This document shows positions 1-12,255 of a stretch of 64,000 nt of DNA, one piece after another. The notes under the pieces were generated by a model. The model had not been told where the DNA came from, ran no database searches, and was given only the letters and a program-made list of their open reading frames with translations. The position numbers and the translations under genes are program-made. The stretch is from the NCBI GenBank assembly GCA_963576725.1, contig OY755241.1, forward strand, positions 4,572,562-4,636,561, in the 5' to 3' direction. Each line of letters begins with the position of its first letter. The stretch's first letter is position 1. Source of the stretch: Azorinus chamasolen (lineage: Eukaryota > Mollusca > Bivalvia > Cardiida > Solecurtidae).

Positions 1-59
1 CCACTTTAATCTCTGGTTGGAGAGGAGGTGCGGGTGGGAGACACTGAAAAGCGCCTCTG

Positions 60-150
60 AAATTTCCGAGAGGGACCGGGATTTGAACCCCGGATCTCCG
101 GACCGGTAGTCAAGTGCGTTACCACTATACCACTACACCACACAAGTAAT
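60..150 (-). repeat. tRNA-derived SINE head (or degenerate tRNA)
   Basis: Read on the minus strand, positions 79-89 give a perfect RNA polymerase III B box (GGTTCAAATCC) inside a T-arm with one mismatch. About 30-45 nt upstream is an A-box-like TAGTGGTATAGTGG stretch. The order and spacing match a tRNA, but no clean acceptor stem or anticodon arm closes. A tRNA-headed SINE is therefore likelier than a working tRNA. The body and tail of the SINE could not be delimited. Confidence 0.55.
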
Positions 151-189
151 TTGTAAAGCATAAAGTAAAACTGTTTTGAAGTCAGCACA

Positions 190-1290
190 ATAAGAAACTA
201 ACATCAGGTTTTAGCCAGAGAACAAGACTGCACGAATGTTCAAGAACGCTAGCTAACAGCATTTTCATACTATTTGATTACTATGACAGTTTCGAATGTG
301 AGGATGCTCTGTTGGGCATTCATGCTTACTGTGAGTCTACACGTACATTTAAGGAAAAAGAGTATGTATCACCAAATAACGACCCCTGGACAGAGACCGA
401 GATTCTTAACTCCACTAGTAAGTCTTGTAAACTTGGGATGTTTAAGCTGGTCTAATTGGTGAATAAGAATCGTTCACATCCACAACGTACGCTGAATTGA
501 AACTGCTGCTAAGGAAACGCGCGAAGATAAGCCAATTAATGATTTGTATAACGTTGACATGGGATCTTTGCCACCACGTAGATTTGCTTAGTCCGACACA
601 TTTAACGGGTCGCCAATCAGGTGCGAATTTTGACGAGCTCACATATAGCCTATCCAGTAATACCCCCAGCCTCAGAAGCACATGACTGGAGCCATGTCAA
701 TGTGGTTCTTGGACCATTCCATTATGGGTCTGTGGTTACTTGCCCTCACAACTTCACAAGTCATGGTTGATATTCTGTAATTTGAGGCACATAGAGAAGA
801 TGAAAATGGGGATCTTTGAAGACACTGGTTATCATTGGAACTAAACTTGCATTATAATGCATACAGATATGGTGATGAATGAGTGTATCACACAGAAATG
901 TCTTTTTCCGTAAACCGGTTGAGACATTCTTTACAGTCATGTTTTGTACATATAATCAGGCCACAAGATATAATGATTTGTAATGTGCCGAATAATACAT
1001 GCTTCGATTAGTTCAAAGTTAATTGTATGCCACCAGTTAAACACCACTAAGTCATGATTTCTCTCTGTTACTGTCTATTCTAATTCCACTTTACAGACCT
1101 CGTTTCATTGCATTTTCTGCTAGTAGATTGTAGTGCACAAGTCACTAGATAAGCATCTCCTCAAAAGTTGATACTTTTGATAGAAATATCTTTTCAATCA
1201 CCATAACTGATGTACTGAATAGTTTGCTATATCTCTTACTTGTGTTTGTGTACTTGGAGCATAAAGGATCTTTAAGAATTTAATTTCTAC
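190..1290. other. No recognisable gene
   Basis: Only short open frames with no family resemblance and stops on both strands. I see no repeat boundary, RNA gene or splice-framed exon here. Confidence 0.6.
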
Positions 1291-1295
1291 ATTTT

Positions 1296-2200
1296 TTAAT
1301 ATTTTGTATTCATGAATATGCTAATGAGCTGATTAACAATATGATATTCTAAATCAAAGACCATTGTATTTCTTAAAATTACATTCGGTAACATGTTGAT
1401 AATGTTAGCTCCCAGCTGCCCAATGCCCTGTGATATTGTAACGTTTTTACCTTCTCTATGCGTTGACGCTGTCCGGACGTACATTTGCTATGGAAACTCT
1501 AAAAACTGATAAAATGCAGATGACCCATAGAGACACGTTTTTACATAGCATCAGCTAGATTACTCTCAATTAGATGGTTTTATTATAAGAACATATCTCT
1601 ATGCATTTGGAGCATTACAGGTGATTTAAGATCTAGTTTTCACCATTTCCCAGTCTTTTCCTCTAATTTTAGGGGGTTCTCATTAATATTCATGAATATG
1701 CTAATGGACTTATTAACTACAATACATTTTAAATCAAATACCAGTGTATTTATTTTATGTTTGGTAACAAGTTGATACTGTTAGCTATTATCTCTCGAAG
1801 GCCTCGAGATATAATGCTATCTTCTCTATGTGCTTACGCTACACGGACGTACCTCTGTTATGGATACTCAAAAATGCAATAAAAATGCAAATAAGCCATA
1901 AAGACACGATTTTGTTTTAAATAATACTTTCAATGAGGATGTTTTATGTATAAAAACATATTTGAGTGTATTTGGACCATCACAGGTGACTTCAGATCTA
2001 GTTTTCACCATATTCTAGTCTTTTTTCCTTCATTTTTCGGGTTTCTCATTAATATGCATGATTATGCAAATGAGATAATTAACAAAAACATATTCTTAAT
2101 TAAAGACCAATGTCTTACCTTTAGTTTGACACCAGTTTCAAACTCTTAGTGCCCCGAATAGCATAGATATACTACATTATAACCTTTACCCACCGTCGTT
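1296..2200. repeat. Degenerate tandem repeat, unit about 370 bp
   Basis: The motif ATTAATATTCATGAATATGC and close variants recur near 1307, 1685 and 2048. Each is preceded by a shared block (tctagttttcaccat) and followed by a block about a Latin-letter stretch containing 'ccttctctatgcg' or a variant. That gives two and a half diverged units of about 365-375 bp. No coding content is seen. Confidence 0.6.
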
Positions 2201-2600
2201 GTCCAGACCTCCGGTTGCCATGGAAACGGTAGAAAAACCCATAGCAGGAATGAGTTTTTTCATGGGTACAATTTTGATTTGCATTCAGCAGACCCTACCA
2301 AACACCCTGGTACCCATGAAAAAAATTAGACGGGGGGTGCACGGTAACCCTTTCTGGCCCCCGGGGTAATTCCTATGCATAAAACCCGGGGATAAAATTG
2401 AGACCAAAATGCATTTTTTAAATACAGGTGCATAATGCAGACAGAGGCAAAGGTTTACGGCTGCAATATTTGACAGAAGCAGATCAGACAGTACACAAAA
2501 GATAATGTACTGTTCATGGTTAGAACAATCTTTCATTGAAAAAGAAGAATGTAAAAAAGTAGCACTAAAATTTTAATTTACGGTGTTTTCTTCCATCGAA
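2200..2600. other. No recognisable gene
   Basis: A short low-complexity stretch with a G-run near 2333 and no supported feature. Confidence 0.5.
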
Positions 2601-2605
2601 ACCAG

Positions 2606-2788
2606 TACAGTAAAACCTCTACAGTAAAACCTCTCTATTACGGTCACTAAATGTTTTAACTATTTGGTATTTAGTTCAGGCGGCTGCTTAAAGCAATATG
2701 AATGTAAAACAAAACGATTCTAAAGGAATTTTAGACCTGCCAGTAATTAATGTAATTTAGTGGCCGTAACAGAGAGGTTTTACTGTAG
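2606..2788. mobile_element. MITE, CAGTAAAACCTCTCT family
   Basis: The ends read CAGTAAAACCTCT and, inverted, AGAGAGGTTTTACTG, each flanked by TA. That is the terminal inverted repeat and target-site style of Tc1/mariner elements. The interior has no coding sequence. Related copies lie at 24891-25030 and 58355-58550. The left end here carries a partial duplicate of the terminal repeat. Confidence 0.65.
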
Positions 2789-2789
2789 T

Positions 2790-3920
2790 AGCACGTTATA
2801 TTGACACATAGATAATACATTCAAGCAAGAGACTTTCTGCTGGCGATCAAACTGTCGTCTGTCTCATCTGGATCCAAAAAGTTTGCAACACTTATGAATT
2901 CGCCCGTAGTGTGCAAAAGGTTAAATTAAAAATCAGACGGTCGAATTACAAATACATTAATTTTAATTACGATTATACTTGCGTGTTTTTAAGGCACATG
3001 TTGCACAGAAATCATATAGCAGAAAGGTAAATCAGATTTAACGATTTAAAGTACTAAATGACTTTTCACAAAATATAGTTTAGAAAGCTACAATATATCT
3101 TTATTTAATTTTCGTCCGTATATTTTCAAGATACAAATATATATTTGCATTTAAAGGATATATTTGCAATGTATTCGGACTAACTAAAGCATGGAATATC
3201 ATGCACAATTATCATCTGATTAGGGTCTGCATATTTGACATCACACGCAGGTCAACTTCTTTACCAAAAGTATGAAAGTGTCTTGTAAATGTTTCTTGGA
3301 TCTGCTCTTGTTGGATTTAAGCACAATACTCATGTCATCTTTGAATCGTTTTAAACTGGATATCGCACTAACTTCAACGTTAATTATATTAGAATATGGT
3401 CTGCTTCAATGAACGTTTTAATGACTGCAAACTCAAATTAAATATGACGTGCATGTTGATTTTATCCATTCCCTTTATATTTTCGAAACGCTAAGACGGT
3501 ATGGATGACGTATTTAACGACGAAATGAAAATGCCAATATTATGTACAACTTTCAAACATGTTTTGACGTTTGGATTTACACATGTTATGAGTTGAATGT
3601 GTCTATGTCTGACCTTGGCACGTTTGTACCGAGGTAAAAAGTGCATTTGTGCAAACCTTGCACCGACATACGTAGGTAAGTTCTGTGATATTTGGACTAG
3701 ATACAGACGGAGCGAGGCAAGTTTCAACCAGCATATTGGATGAATTAAATTGTATTGTTACGTACAAAGTACTAGCGTCTGTCCTTGTAAGTCAGCATAT
3801 TTCGGACATATATATTCTTAATTAGAATGACAAATATTTTCCCCAATTGTTGGTGGTATTCAACATTAAATAACTGGCTCTCTCATTGAAAATAATCAGA
3901 CATCAACTAAATCAATTCAA
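2790..3920. other. No recognisable gene
   Basis: Part of a 'tctcatctggatccaa' palindromic MITE is visible near 2860-2890. The rest is AT-rich sequence without a supported exon or repeat boundary. Confidence 0.5.
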
Positions 3921-3925
3921 AACGT

Positions 3926-4157
3926 CCACGTGAAAATTAATGATTGTCGGCACGATTTAACCAAGATGCAAGGCGTAGATCTAGATCTACTATCATTACA
4001 AAACAAACGGAAACGTCCCTGGGGACAATAGAGCGATAGATCCACGTGAAAATTAATGATTGTTGGCACGGTTTAACCAAGATGCAAATCGTAGATCTAG
4101 ATCTACTATAATTACAAAACAAACGGAAACGTCCCTGGGGACAATAGAGCGATAGAA
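3926..4157. repeat. Tandem duplication, 116-bp unit, two copies
   Basis: The block starting CCACGTGAAAATTAATGATT at 3926 is repeated from 4042 with only a few substitutions. Both copies end in 'cctggggacaatagagcgatag'-like sequence. It lies directly upstream of the inverted PLE-1 3' UTR piece, so it may be part of the 5' assembly of that retroelement. Confidence 0.8.
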
Positions 4158-4169
4158 ACGGCAATAATA

Positions 4170-4395
4170 AGGACATGGAAAAATAGTCAAACAGGGAGAG
4201 CCACATACGAAATGACACCACACCAAACACCATCAAACAAGAAAGGGTATAGCCACAAGACAAACATAACAGGACGCATATCAAGACGAAAAACATTAAG
4301 CATATTAAACAACAAAGTTGACCATAGGCTGAAAGCAGGAGTACCGCAGGCTGAAAGCAGGAGTAGCAGGCTGGCCATAGGCTGAAAGCAGGAGT
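4170..4395 (-). mobile_element. Inverted 3' UTR fragment of PLE-1
   Basis: Read on the minus strand this matches the 3' UTR of PLE-1 (about 7045-7250). It includes the terminal TTTGACTATTTTTCCAT and the 'cgtcttgatatgcgtcctg' block. A triplicated 'ggctgaaagcaggag' motif sits at its right end (4327-4394). It is in opposite orientation to the RT at 5058-6590. Confidence 0.8.
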
Positions 4396-4399
4396 GTGT

Positions 4400-4998
4400 A
4401 AAGTCACTATTGGAAAACAACCGTTATCAAACGATTCATCAATACTGTTGCGGGTTGGGGTTTTTTCGATTTGAAAGCATTGGGTCTAATTGTAACAGAA
4501 TGCACCGTTTTAATATGCCATTTCGTTAGTTCGAATATTAAGTTCTCACATAACTTCCCTTATCTCCGGGTTAGAACAACGGGTTATGATTCTTTTATCA
4601 GTAACACGTGTAAGAACACTTTAGAATATGTATGACGTCAAACTGTGGGAAAACCGATGTTTGCAAGTCATTAAAAGGGAAAAATAGATCTATAGACAAA
4701 GACAAATTTTATTTTCCCTCGGATACAGCAAACAATACAACATAAGCCCTGTAGGGCTTTTATTCCGACAAAACAAAAGTAAATCAACAGTTAACAAGTA
4801 AAAAACAAATATAAACAAGCTTGCAAAATTAAGACTATACATAAAAACAAGCACAATTGCAAGCAGTTACTAAAAAGCGCACGAACCACGGCTTGTGGTA
4901 TTTAGATAAGCATCACAGAAAAAATAAGAAGACGCACGTACAAAGCAGATCTAGAAAACATATATACAAAGCAGATCATAATGTTAAACTATACAAAT
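4400..4998. other. No recognisable gene
   Basis: A non-coding stretch between the two inverted PLE UTR pieces. An A-rich tract is present at 4690-4870. No family is recognised. Confidence 0.5.
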
Positions 4999-5053
4999 AG
5001 CCACAAGAAAAACATAACAGGACGCATATCAAGACGAAAAACATTAAGCATAT
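4999..5053 (-). mobile_element. Second inverted 3' UTR fragment of PLE-1, fused to the RT
   Basis: This is the reverse complement of about 7095-7160 (block 'aggacgcatatcaagacg'). It abuts the RT-homologous sequence with no spacer. An open frame from 4981 to 5229 takes its first ~20 residues from this antisense UTR, so that Met is not the native start of the RT. Confidence 0.75.
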
Positions 5054-5057
5054 ATAA

Positions 5058-6590
5058 AATTTCAAATATAATGGATACACGTATCGCGTTTTACAAATCT
5101 AACATTCACCTTCTTCCGCCTAAACCTAAGACTTCAGTTCGCTTCTTAAAAAATAGTAAACAAGAATTTCACTCTAAATACGTGTTTGTCCCAGCTGATA
5201 AAGCGTCAAACAATGTAATTATCGTTTGACGACTTTATTATGTGGATGTTTTAGAACAAGAACTAACTAAGACAAAGTCATATATTGTGGTCTCCAAGTC
5301 TGAAAACGACATAATATCTGAACATGTTAATAAATGTAAACAGTTCAAGGCTGATATATTAATCACACATCATAAACTTCCGACGATGTACTGGATACCT
5401 AAACTCCATAAAACGCCATATAAATCACGCTTCATAGCAAATTCTGTCTCATGCACAACAACCGCACTATCCAAACTAATTACATCGTGTCTAACAGCGG
5501 TCAAAGAACATGTCAAGCGTTACTGCGATAAAGCTTATGAGAATTCAGGAATTAACCTTTATTGGTCTATAAAAAACTCCAATGAGGTTTTAACTAAATT
5601 AAAAATCAAGCAACACCAAGCCAATACTATAAGCACTTATGATCATTTATTGCCTGTAATTCTAGACATGCGTTCTTTACCAATGACCATTACAAATAAA
5701 TATACCTCGTGGACATGTTTAGATCTTTGTGACGCTATTACGTTTCTGTTAGACAATATATTTGTTCGTTTTGGTAATTCTGTTTATCGCCAGGTCATTG
5801 GTATTCCCATGGGAACCAATTGTGCTCCTGTAATTGCAGACTTGTTTTTGTTTTGTTATGAACGGGAATTTATGCTTAACCTCAACAGCGATTCACAGGC
5901 GGATGTCATCAATGCCTTTAACAATACAGCACGTTATTTAGACGACATTTTTAATATTGATAACCCATACTTTGATTCTATGATAACCTCAAGCTTAATA
6001 AAGCAAATAGTTCTGACATATCTGCAGCCTTTTTAGATTTAAATTTATCTATAAACAATGGAACAATTTCTTCTGGAATTTATGACAAAAGGGATGACTT
6101 TAATTTTAAAATAGTTAACTATCCTCATTTGGATGGGGATGTTCCCCGAGCTACTTGTTACGGTGTATACATTTCTCAGCTTATTCGTTTTGCTAGAGCT
6201 TGTTCCTCTGTTGACGATTTTAACAATCGTAACCTTATTATCACTGACAAACTACTAAAACAGGGCTACAGATATGACAAACTTCGTAAAACATTTTCAA
6301 AATTTTACCACCGTAATGTTCTACTCATCAGCAAATACAATTGTAATTTACGTACTTTTCTAAAGTTAGGTATTTCATATCCGGAGTTTTACGGTGATGT
6401 CATTTACAAACTTCGAAAAATTATTGGACACACATATGTTGATACTTTGTTTGTCAAACGTATAAAACAATTCATTATAAAGGGATTTGACCCCTCTATA
6501 TTGCAGCACACTACATGCTTGGTGGTCGACCCCTTTACAGTTGGTCATTATGCTTTCCTCTTTGCTTGTGCGACGACGGAAAAGGCTTAA
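5058..6590 (+). pseudogene. PLE-1: Penelope-like reverse transcriptase, broken
   Basis: The protein copies RNA to DNA for a Penelope-like retroelement. Recognisable parts in order are a segment ending ADKASNNVIIV, the thumb-side motif MYWIPKLHK that I associate with the Penelope/telomerase RT branch, IPMGTNCAPVIADLF (motif B), ARYLDDIFN (motif C, catalytic DD), and the C-terminal DGDVPR and SQLIRFARACS blocks. The C-terminus ends near the PFTVGHYAFLF block. Compared with PLE-3, it has an internal deletion near 5645-5670 that removes motif A (FSTLYTTLP) and a second small deletion near 6000. An in-frame TGA lies at 5227-5229, shared with the other copies. No GIY-YIG endonuclease follows. The copy is clearly dead. 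The family assignment to Penelope-like elements rests on motifs, not on a search. Confidence 0.8.
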
Positions 6591-7250
6591 TACTCTATGA
6601 AGATTCCCTCCTAAACCCATTTACGGAGGGAGGAAATTAGATTTGTATTTTGCCAGTTCTGTCGTACCCCAAATGACTTCTCCACAGCTGCTCTGACCTG
6701 AATAGTCATCGAGTACATGTCTACGATGTCAAGTTTATTCTTTTTCAAACAAAACAGTTGTGCATGCTTAATATCCACTAGTAATTGTATCTTCTTGCGA
6801 TTTATCTTTTATTAAATGTCGGTGTAGAAGTGTTTCATATAGTTTTCCCGTACTTTTAAATGATGACGTCGCTTGTTTACCTCTAACGTTTATTTTCAAA
6901 TCATTTTCATTTTGGCAGACATCGTTATGCATGTTGTGGAGTTGTCTGGAGGGGGGATTTTATTTATATTTTGACTTTGGTGAAAGTGGGATAAGGACGA
7001 GGTTGGGTACCCGTAAACCAGGTTTAAGTCCCCTAGTAGCTTATTTTGGTTGCTGGCCGTTCCAAGGCGGCACTTCTGCTTTCAGCCTACGGTCAATTTT
7101 GTTGTTTAATATGCTTAATGTTTAATGTGTTTCGTCTTGATATGCGTCCTGTTATGTTTTGTCTTGTGGTTTTACCGTTTCTTGTTAGATGGTGTTTGGT
7201 GCGGTGTCATTTCGTGTGTGGCTCTCCCTGTTTGACTATTTTTCCATATT
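6591..7250 (+). mobile_element. PLE-1 3' untranslated region
   Basis: This follows the RT stop and ends in TTTGACTATTTTTCCAT, close to the terminus seen at other PLE 3' ends in the window. The block 'ccgttccaaggcggcactt' (7058-7076) is homologous to PLE-2 and PLE-3 UTRs. The first ~60 nt stay homologous to PLE-2 and PLE-3 in the -1 frame relative to the RT. Confidence 0.75.
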
Positions 7251-7451
7251 TGCTAAATAACATGGTAGTAAAAAAGCAATTAAAAATGATAAAGCAGCCA
7301 AAATAAAACACATTGTAAAGCAAACTAAAATACTTTAGGTTGAACAGTGCGAGCATTCATACATGGGGCGGTCCCAGGCCTGCAACATTCTCCTGAACTT
7401 ATATGTATATACACTGTTTGGTTATGTAAGAAAAATAATCTGATGTTCGTT

Positions 7452-7575
7452 GTCTTTTAAGATCACATGTTCCTAAACTCACCAAGACAATGCTATTTGG
7501 CGAGATTTAGCTCGCCAAAGACTCGCTTAATAACATATTTTAAGACTCGTTTAGGAACATGTGATCTTAAAAGAC
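7452..7575. repeat. Nested hairpin element
   Basis: Perfect 27-bp inverted arms occupy 7452-7478 and 7549-7575 (right arm begins GTTTAGGAACATGTGATC). A second, inner inverted repeat (GGCGAG...CTCGCC) sits near 7498-7516. It is non-coding and probably a very short MITE. Confidence 0.7.
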
Positions 7576-7970
7576 AAATCGCAACAGATCCTCTATCTCT
7601 GTGAATACTGTCGCAAGTAAAACTGAATCAAACTTTCAATGATGACGCTACTTCAAACAGTTTTGTTACAAAACTTCGTTCAGTTAGTAATGTATTGTCT
7701 CTTAATTAATATTCAGTACCACACTATGACGGTAGTGTTCATTGCCATATAAGGAAATATCTTCATCAATATTCAAAACCTCGTTATTACTGTACGGAAC
7801 CAAATGTCTAAAAAGTAGAAATAACTACATAATCAAGTGATAACCAGAACTATTAGCCGTTTCCGTGATGTTTGATGAAAAACCGCTTCGCATACAACGT
7901 CTAGAAAGCTGGGTACTCGGTATGAATGTACAGATACATATACCTCGTTCTGTAATATAGACCAACCTGT

Positions 7971-8060
7971 GTATGTGTGTCATGCTGTCTATCGGTGTTT
8001 TGGGGGTGGTTGCGTCTTGTATGTGGCTTTGCCTGCTCGACTTTATTACTTTTCCATAGA
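7971..8060 (+). mobile_element. Solo PLE 3'-end fragment
   Basis: The sequence 'atgctgtctatcggtg' through 'cttttccat' is nearly the same as the last ~75 nt of PLE-3 (45361-45437). The preceding RT is missing. This is a 5'-truncated insertion that kept the 3' terminus. Confidence 0.75.
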
Positions 8061-8121
8061 CATCGATACAGCTTAAGTTCGTGTACCACTACAGATTCCG
8101 AAGGCCAAAGTCGTATAGGTA

Positions 8122-9221
8122 CAGTATATTGGCGATATTTCGAGCACCGTCGGGAATCAGCAAAAACCTCGGATTATCGCAATGCTCGAAATAACCGATC
8201 TCTAGCATTTTGTGTCATTTCCATGAGCATTGTTTGACGACAAGATGAAGCATATTTCTTCACAGTAAACTTTGTAACATTATCATAAACTTCAATGCGT
8301 TTATAATTCATCGATTCTTTCCTTATATAAGTGATAACAGAAAACACCATTTACATCGGCGACCGAAGTTTTGAACAGTATAATTTGTATGGGTCCGTTC
8401 AACGGACCCTTCACAATAAACTCAAAACTTGTTTCAAACCATTTAGACATATCCCTTGAACAGTCGTGGCATATAGCGTTATGACGTTTATTTTGCATAT
8501 TTTCCATTTGTCGACATTAATTTAGTTGTCGGTGCTGAGTTGATGCACAAACAAACATTTTCGTTTCGTTCCCGTGCTGTTTCGTAGTAAGGAAAATCAG
8601 GGCGAGTGACCAAATTAATTAATATTCGGAACACTCGGCTTTTTTCGTCTGACAGTTATTCTCGTTCATCTCTCGTAGCAAGAGTCTGCATGAACGAGAC
8701 TGTCTAGAATTAACAAAAATATTGCGAATTTCAAAGCACTACACGAAAAGCACTGCACTATTTCTTAATTTAAAGCAGAAAGACGTTATATGGCACCCTT
8801 TCAGCTGTACCGAAAAATCACAACACGTTTGCGAACGTATGCAAATTATGATTGTGACTCTTTGTTTATTAAGACTTCAATTCTCGTCATTATTTACACC
8901 AAAGTAAAGTCTGCATTCAATGAATGTGTTATTCACACATTTGGAAGATCTAATGTCCCATAGGCGGATCTTTCAAAAGGTCACGACAACGTATCGAGAA
9001 GGTGTGAATAATTACCTCGGAGGTGGGAAAACACCGTGCTCGAATTAAACAATCAATAAAAGGAACCAGAATGATCCGCGGGACCAGCACACATGCTCGA
9101 ATTTTCGGATTAATGCAGGTATTTTCAATTAGATTTGATAGAATTTGAGCCGGGACCTCAACATTCCCTCGGAATAAGAGGGTATCTCGGAAAAACGAGT
9201 CGAAATAACGCCGTTATACTG
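8122..9221. mobile_element. Non-autonomous TIR element, about 1.1 kb, CAGTATA ends
   Basis: The left end is CAGTATATTGGCGATATTTC. The right end is its imperfect inverted complement (AAATAACGCCGTTATACTG). Both are flanked by TA (8120-8121 and 9222-9223), which is Tc1/mariner style. The interior has repeated tracts such as 'ctcgaattt' but no transposase. Confidence 0.5.
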
Positions 9222-9222
9222 T

Positions 9223-10200
9223 ATATTGGATTTTTTAGGACGAGAAGTGAAAAACTTATTTATTTCCTAGAAGACATATCCACTTCTAAGATCTTACCAC
9301 ATAAACGTTAATGACAACAACCATGGGCCAGGCTATGTGATGCAGACCAATCTCTCTGCTGCCTTTACCCTTTTCAGAAAAGAGCACAAAGACATAGGTT
9401 TAACTAAATTTACAAGTCTATGGCCAAAGAATGTTCGCCTACTCACAACTCGGCACTGCAATTACTGTGTGCTTGGTTTGCCAAAATATATCGTATAAAC
9501 TTCAAACTTTGAAAAGTATAAAGAAACTTCGGCCAACTGTTACATATGATGCTGTGTTTTATAAGTGATTCACAAGGTTTCCAAGAACAAAAATGCAAGG
9601 ATTGTCAAGATTTCATTACTTTAAATTACTACTCATGAACAGACTCAATCTATTTTCTCACTGCTACTTTTGCTTTCCAGACGATAACTTTAGTTCTGTG
9701 TATCCAATTTCACGAAACTACATGTGCATTGATATCGATGAGGGCAGGAACCCTACTGAGTATGGGCTTTGCCCAACCAAGTTCAAGGTCACGTTTCCTT
9801 AAAATTGATCCTTTTTCCTTTACGGACTTCTATAGATTAAACGTAAATTAATTTCCGTGAACTATTGCCACCTGATATGGAGTAATGGCTTTGAACTAAA
9901 GACATTTGGTTAGGCGTATTTTGTCACTCTTGTCATATTTTCCCCCAGAGACCTTGCCGTGGTTCTGGGGCTTAATTGTCACAGGGGATGTTTTTGTTTA
10001 TTTGACAAGAGATTATCCCCTCTGCCAAGAACTAAAAGGAAGGCAGGTCGGTGGTTTTGATCCCATGCACTGCTTTGCAGCGAATGAGATTAGCCGAAAT
10101 CATCTTCCTGATATCACCCCTCATCATCATGTCATCTCATCATTCATCGGCGCTATATGACCTATTCAGTGTCGCAGTGCCGTAAAACCCAACTCACTCA
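9223..10200. other. No gene; small repeat remnants
   Basis: Around 9613-9650 a short piece (ctactcatgaacagactcaa) matches the repeat family seen at 25595-25850. The block at 9740-9800 resembles a degenerate repeat with 'gggctttgcccaa'. No coding exon is supported. Confidence 0.45.
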
Positions 10201-10204
10201 CTCA

Positions 10205-10490
10205 CTTGTCATATTTTCCTGTCCTGGTAAACACTCTTTATCTACTGGTCCAATTGATTTGAACCTCCATATATGGAACACGCATGATAAAAGGAAGGGT
10301 CATAAATCTAGCATCATTATATTTGGAGTTATTCCCATTTTGTCATATTGTTTTACTTATTATTTTTACAAATACCATTCAAGTTTGTCATGTATATACC
10401 ATTGTCAACTACACCATAGGTGGATGGGTCAGTGGAATTTTTTAATTCATGGGGGATTCATGCATGTATTGCATAACAATACACCATTAA
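10205..10490 (+). repeat. Decayed copy of the 54.96-55.97 kb repeat family
   Basis: Blocks 'tttatctactggtccaattg', 'ggagttattccc' and 'gtatataccattgtcaacta' occur in the same order as at 55200-55880. The tail 'gcatgtattgcataacaata' matches the end of that element. Heavily diverged. Confidence 0.7.
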
Positions 10491-11000
10491 CTTGTTCCCT
10501 TTTGTTCTGCTTTTCGCACTCCAGCATATTAACATTTTTGTGTCAGCTGCAAGCTGTTTTCAATTGAGTTTTATTTTATTTCATTCATTAGTTGCATGGC
10601 TCTCATTGATCTATTTTGCATTTCCAACTGTGATAAATTATTGTACTAGTAATGAACCTTTGTGTTCTCATTCAAGGTGCTGTTATATATGTGCATTTGT
10701 TCGATTTATTAAGGCTAATGTTATAAACTGAAGTAGAAACTGTTATGTTGGGTGTATTTACTGCAGCAAAATGCATATGATAAGGCATTTATCAGCGGAA
10801 AAACGTTGAGTAGATTTGGCAATTCCTGACTGAGGTTATATAAGGGGAGGTTATTGCATATATTGTAGTTAATAGGTACATGTTTGTATTGTGACAGCAA
10901 CATGTCTTTTACGGTGTACATTAATAGGACAGCAGGAAAATGTCCAGTTAAAAGCATATAACAGTGATGTGTATGTTGTGTAATAGGTGACGTGAGATCA
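10491..11000. other. No recognisable gene
   Basis: Only T-rich open stretches with no family signal. Confidence 0.5.
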
Positions 11001-11004
11001 TAAT

Positions 11005-11130
11005 ACGTTTTTATGCCCCCGTTGACTGTAGCTATTGCCATGGAATTGCATATACACCTTAAACACCATCCATACTTTCATTGCACACCCAGCCCATGGT
11101 GCCCGCAAGGTCAAGGTCAAATTACTTGGA
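11005..11130 (+). repeat. Fragment of the TTTTTATGCCCCC repeat family
   Basis: It begins TTTTTATGCCCCCGT and contains 'aaggtcaaggtcaaatta', resembling the left end and the core of the element at 46019-47655. Confidence 0.5.
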
Positions 11131-12150
11131 AATTTTACGTGTCTTACAGACAGAATTTTCTAGTTGCTGATTTGATGTACCCATAAGAATGTTTTTTTGG
11201 CTGTCGGTATTGTTTTTCTTCAGTATTATTATTGAATCATCTCCGTTTTCATCCTCGTAGTCACATGTGAAAACCATTTGTTTACATTCTACATGGAAAT
11301 AATGTTTTCCCCTGAACAGGGTCGGAATTTTTTTATCATCCGGTCTTTACGAATCTTCTGTGTTACGAATGTCCTTATTCATAGGGTAATAACATCAATC
11401 GTATTTTGCTGGCATTTGTATTCCATGACATTTTTTCTTCTCTACAAAGTCAGCATAGGCACGTTTCATGAAAACAACTGACATTATTTTCATTCCGACA
11501 TTTCTTCTAGTAGATGTGCATACAGGCTGGATGAAGTGGAGCCTTGAGTAAAGTCGGCCAAGCTTTGATCTCTATTAACAATGAAGTCTCAACTGCCAGT
11601 GGGTCCATAACTTCGGTTGTGTCTTCTCATGGTTCAACCAAAATCGGTTTCTGCAGATTGTACTGTTGTTGCCATTAACAAATGATCTGAGTCAGTAGAT
11701 GTGAAATTGATATCTTGATATCTATAGAAGCGTTAGTCACCAGGGGTGGCTATATGTATTTGAACCTCAATCAGGGTTGGTTGTCTCCTGCTGCTATGAT
11801 AAGTAGGGATGGTTGCGATTGCGGACTTTGGAAGAGCATGTGCATCAAAGGATACTATGCCACAGTCTTTAAAACCATGCTTGATATTGTCAGGTGTCAC
11901 AGTCTGTTCCCAAGCATCAGTTAACATGGATGGAAAAGTCACGTTAGTTAGATTGGGTGGGTTGGACTTCTGAAACTCTGCACATGATCTGTTGTAGGTC
12001 TTGTTGAAGACCAGTGTTTTTCCATTTTGGGGGGGGGGGGGGGATGGTGGCGGGTTCTTTGATAAGGAACAATTGCGTCATGAGAGCAAATTAGGGGAAG
12101 ATAAATAAAACGAGCGTTAAACTTTTAACGTGATGTCTTACTACTATCAA
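11131..12150. other. No recognisable gene; poly-G tract at 12030-12043
   Basis: Short open frames on both strands overlap at 11715-11942 but match no family I know. The poly-G run is a possible assembly weak point. Confidence 0.45.
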
Positions 12151-12154
12151 AGAA

Positions 12155-12255
12155 GATGTTAAATGTTATTGTGATAAAATATATGACAACAATTCTGGTA
12201 TTAATGTTTTGATCCATAAAAATCAAATTATATTTTAACTAAACTTGATGTTTAT
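12155..12255 (+). mobile_element. PLE RT fragment (PLE-3-like)
   Basis: Matches PLE-3 around 43670-43760, the YCDKIYENSGIN segment upstream of motif A, with indels and stops. Confidence 0.7.

Noticed and set aside
60..150. Functional tRNA gene
   Set aside because: B box is perfect but no consistent acceptor and anticodon stems close; a SINE head explains it better.
4981..5229. ATG at 4981 as native start of the PLE-1 RT
   Set aside because: The first ~20 codons come from an antisense piece of the element's own 3' UTR, so the start is accidental.
10157..10731. Two overlapping open frames with hydrophobic stretches
   Set aside because: They run through a decayed non-coding repeat and AT-rich sequence.
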